From positions 190,618 through 254,617 of the forward strand of contig NZ_VTOL01000009.1 of the NCBI RefSeq assembly GCF_009801115.1: a stretch of 64,000 nt of DNA, given 5' to 3'. Positions 61,969 to 64,000 of this stretch are shown piece after piece. The position numbers were made by a program, and so were the translations under genes. This DNA is from Dyadobacter sp. 3J3. GTDB taxonomy: Bacteria; Bacteroidota; Bacteroidia; Cytophagales; Spirosomataceae. The notes under the pieces are model-generated. The model saw only the letters and a list, made by a program, of their open reading frames with translations. It was not told the DNA's origin and did not search any database. The first letter of the stretch is position 1; every line of letters begins with the position of its first letter.

Positions 61969-63126
61969 TTAATTTTTAAGCCGCTCCACTGCTTCCCAGA
62001 TCCGCTCTTTTGGCATACAAAGAGAAAGCCTGATATAACGCTGTCCTTTGGGGCCGAAAATAAATCCAGGCGCTATGAAAACATGTTTTTCAATCAGCAA
62101 TTCGTTTACCAGCTTTTCAGCAGATTCGACCGAATCAGGTAATTTCCCCCATAAAAACATACCTTCTTGTTTTTTATCCCAGGTACAGCCAACAGCGTTT
62201 AAAAACGCCTCAGAAGCCTCCAGTCGTCCTTGATAAACAGCATTTCTTTGGTTATGCCATTCCTGAGGATTTCCAAGCGCAGCTACTGCCGCTTCCTGCA
62301 AAGCCCAGAACATACCAGAATCGACGTTGCTTTTTATGGTAAGGACCGCATCAATATAAGGTTTTGCACCGGCAAGCCAGCCCAATCGCCATCCCGCCAT
62401 ATTATGCGATTTACTCATAGAATTAAGTTCTATGGCAACGTCTTTGGCCCCTTCAATCGACAATAAACTAATCGGTTCTTTTTTGTTCAAAACCAGACTA
62501 TACGGATTATCGTGACAAAGCAGGATTTTGTGTTTTTTGGCAAAAGCTACTGCGGCTTCAAATAATTCTTTCGTTGCTGGTGCTCCCGTTGGCATATGCG
62601 GATAATTCAACCACATTAATTTCGTCCGGGATGAAACCAGACTTTCCATCACCTCCCAATCCGGTTGCCATCCGTGATCTTCGCGCAATGGATATTCTTT
62701 TACCTTCGCTCCTACCATTTGGCTCACGGCGCGGTAAGCCGGGTAACCCAGTTCGGGTACCAGCACTTCATCATCAGGATCAAGAAAAGTTAATGAAATA
62801 TGCGTTATTCCCTCTTTCGATCCAATTAATGGTAATATTTCAGAAGCCGGATTTAGTGTAACATCATAGGTTCTTTGATAATAATCTGCAATTGCATTCC
62901 GAAAAGCCACTGTTCCTACATACGGTTGATAACCATGTGCCTGAGGCTTTAAAGCTGCCTCTGAAAGTGTTGTAAGTGTTTGCTCAGAAGGCATCATGTC
63001 CGGATTTCCAATCCCAAGATTGATCACGTCATGTCCTTCGGCTACCAGTTTTCTTACTTCGGCCAGCTTTACTGAAAAGTAATACTCGGACGTTTGCCGG
63101 GTGCGCTGGGCAGTTTCTATTATCAT
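61969..63126 (-). CDS. Aromatic/aspartate-type PLP aminotransferase
   Basis: The 385-residue class I/II aminotransferase has VINLGIGNPDMMPSE at the start and a YPAYRAVS substrate loop. The PLP-binding lysine lies in NSMSKSHNMAGWRLGW (about residue 236), with an RLSLCMP motif (substrate Arg) near the end. Next to tyrA it is the best candidate for transamination of 4-hydroxyphenylpyruvate and phenylpyruvate to tyrosine and phenylalanine. LL-diaminopimelate aminotransferase-like function cannot be excluded by sequence alone. Confidence 0.9.
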   Translation of the reverse strand: MIIETAQRTRQTSEYYFSVKLAEVRKLVAEGHDVINLGIGNPDMMPSEQTLTTLSEAALKPQAHGYQPYVGTVAFRNAIADYYQRTYDVTLNPASEILPLIGSKEGITHISLTFLDPDDEVLVPELGYPAYRAVSQMVGAKVKEYPLREDHGWQPDWEVMESLVSSRTKLMWLNYPHMPTGAPATKELFEAAVAFAKKHKILLCHDNPYSLVLNKKEPISLLSIEGAKDVAIELNSMSKSHNMAGWRLGWLAGAKPYIDAVLTIKSNVDSGMFWALQEAAVAALGNPQEWHNQRNAVYQGRLEASEAFLNAVGCTWDKKQEGMFLWGKLPDSVESAEKLVNELLIEKHVFIAPGFIFGPKGQRYIRLSLCMPKERIWEAVERLKN

Positions 63127-63240
63127 TGTTTTAACACATTAATTATAATTCCGGCTAAGCCGGTCAAAATGGGACGCAATTTACGACTTTAACCGCAATA
63201 GGCGCAATGGTTTACGCAATGGACACAAAGTTTCCATCAC

Positions 63241-63385
63241 AAAGCCGTGAAAGGGCACCATATTTTAGGATAGGCAACGCCCTATCGATGCGACCACGTG
63301 CTGAATATGCGGAATCATGGAATCGAGGAATCCTCGGAGTCATAGGGCGATGCCCCATGCTAAGGTATGACGCCCTTTCAGGGCT
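63241..63385. mobile_element. MITE-like palindromic element
   Basis: Arm one (63241-63288, CCGTGAAAGGGCACCATA... ending ACGCCCTATCG) and arm two (63341-63385, CATAGGGCGATGCCCC... ending GCCCTTTCAGGGCT) are ~46-bp imperfect inverted copies. Between them lies ~52 bp that includes the perfect palindrome CGAGGAATCCTCG (63324-63336). No transposase is encoded. The short open frame crossing it is not a gene. The surrounding 63127-63441 gap holds nothing else except a CCGGCTTAGCCGG hairpin near 63150. Confidence 0.75.
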
Positions 63386-63441
63386 AAATTGAATCCAAAC
63401 ATTTTTTGTATCAATACGCCTTAATCCATTAATTTAGCAAA

Positions 63442-64000
63442 ATGAACATAAAGCGTATTTTATTCCCGGTTTTGATTTTTCTGAGTGGTTGTTCCAAGCC
63501 ATCGGAAAAAATTATTGTGGCCACAGCAGCCAACGTGCAGTATGTCATGAAGGAATTAAAAACGGAATTTGAAAAAGAGACTGGTAAAAAAGTAGAGATA
63601 GTAGTAAGCTCATCAGGAAAATTAACGGCTCAAATCCGGGAAGGTGCGCCATTTGACGTTTTTGTTTCTGCGGATGCCAAATATCCTGAAGAAATATTCA
63701 ACAAAGGCGGATCGGATGAAAAACCAAAAATTTACGCTTATGGCACATTGGCTTTATGGTCGCTTTCGATTCCTGCAAATGAGTTAAACTTAAAAGTATT
63801 AACTACTGATAAGGTGAAGAAAATTGCAGTTCCAAACCCTAAAATGGCACCATACGGTGAAGCTGCCGAACAAGCATTACAAAAAGAAAATTTATTAGAG
63901 CCATTAAAAAGTAAAATCGTATACGGAGAAAGTATAGCACAAGCCGCTCAATACATTACCACAGGATCCGTTGAAGCAGGTTTTACAGCATTATCTGTAA
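63442..64000 (+). CDS. modA: Molybdate ABC transporter substrate-binding lipoprotein (partial)
   Basis: The gene runs off the right edge; 186 residues are visible. A lipoprotein signal (MNIKRILFPVLIFLSGCS) is followed by the ModA fold: IIVATAANVQYVMKEL at the start, SSSGKLTAQIREGAPFDVFVSADAKYPEEI as the ligand-site block, and a later KMAPYGEAAEQALQ segment and TTGSVEAGFTA. It would capture molybdate or tungstate for a ModBC transporter expected beyond 64000. The MITE-like element lies 57 bp upstream of its ATG. Confidence 0.9.
   Translation, partial: MNIKRILFPVLIFLSGCSKPSEKIIVATAANVQYVMKELKTEFEKETGKKVEIVVSSSGKLTAQIREGAPFDVFVSADAKYPEEIFNKGGSDEKPKIYAYGTLALWSLSIPANELNLKVLTTDKVKKIAVPNPKMAPYGEAAEQALQKENLLEPLKSKIVYGESIAQAAQYITTGSVEAGFTALSV

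Noticed and set aside
63207-63392. A 61-residue frame upstream of modA
   Set aside because: It is made almost entirely of the MITE-like inverted repeat.
1-64000. tRNA, rRNA or riboswitch genes
   Set aside because: No cloverleaf, rRNA or recognisable riboswitch sequence was seen on either strand; a covariance-model scan would be needed to exclude weak ncRNAs.

Overview
The window comes from a Bacteroidota chromosome, most likely a Cytophagales/Spirosomataceae member such as Dyadobacter (an inference from gene content, not from a 16S gene, which is absent). Support: HmuY-like lipoproteins beside a TonB-dependent receptor, Oar-like and copper-associated TonB receptors, a HYC_CC_PP protein, candidate promoters with the Bacteroidota -7 motif TAnnTTTG instead of TATAAT, few Shine-Dalgarno sequences, and many small palindromic dispersed repeats between genes. 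No rRNA, tRNA, CRISPR array or intact insertion sequence is seen.

Layout. 1-510: seven ~75-bp tandem units made of two hairpins; relatives recur at 18.3-18.5 kb. 0.66-5.05 kb: haem-type TonB receptor plus two HmuY proteins, preceded by paired TTAGTCTAA operators. 5.1-11.5 kb: a YdeI-like protein, an apparent GNAT-SRPBCC fusion, a heterodimeric ABC exporter with one degenerate ATP site, and a frameshifted subclass B1 metallo-beta-lactamase. 11.8-18.3 kb: a small exported orphan, then a complete RND efflux operon (adaptor, pump, outer-membrane factor). 18.6-21.5 kb: tail-specific protease and FKBP isomerase. 21.8-24.3 kb: atpA-atpG without the other ATP synthase genes. 24.6-35 kb: LolA-like protein, YceI, a probable glucuronokinase next to a GalU-type pyrophosphorylase, an SDR, a beta-helix/PDZ protein, a CorC-like transporter, a half-size DUF1456 protein, and a DUF763 protein ending in a sliding-clamp-binding motif.

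35-52.5 kb: a large Oar-like receptor, then a copper island (HMA protein, metal-binding lipoprotein, HMA-AraC regulator, TonB receptor, HYC_CC_PP protein, CopZ-like chaperone and CopA ATPase). A 7-kb block separates CopZ from CopA. It holds an Uma2-family nuclease and a four-gene operon with the architecture of a Wadjet/MksBEF(G) SMC defence system (JetA-, JetB-, JetC- and JetD-like), divergent in sequence and with an unusually short JetD. This is the most interesting locus in the window.

52.5-64 kb: CsaA, a secreted YbhE-type lactonase, a TlpA-like thioredoxin, a YdcF protein, phosphofructokinase, a YfhO membrane protein, a second Uma2 protein, an aminotransferase-TyrA pair for tyrosine/phenylalanine synthesis, a MITE-like palindromic element, and the start of a ModA molybdate-binding lipoprotein that runs off the edge.
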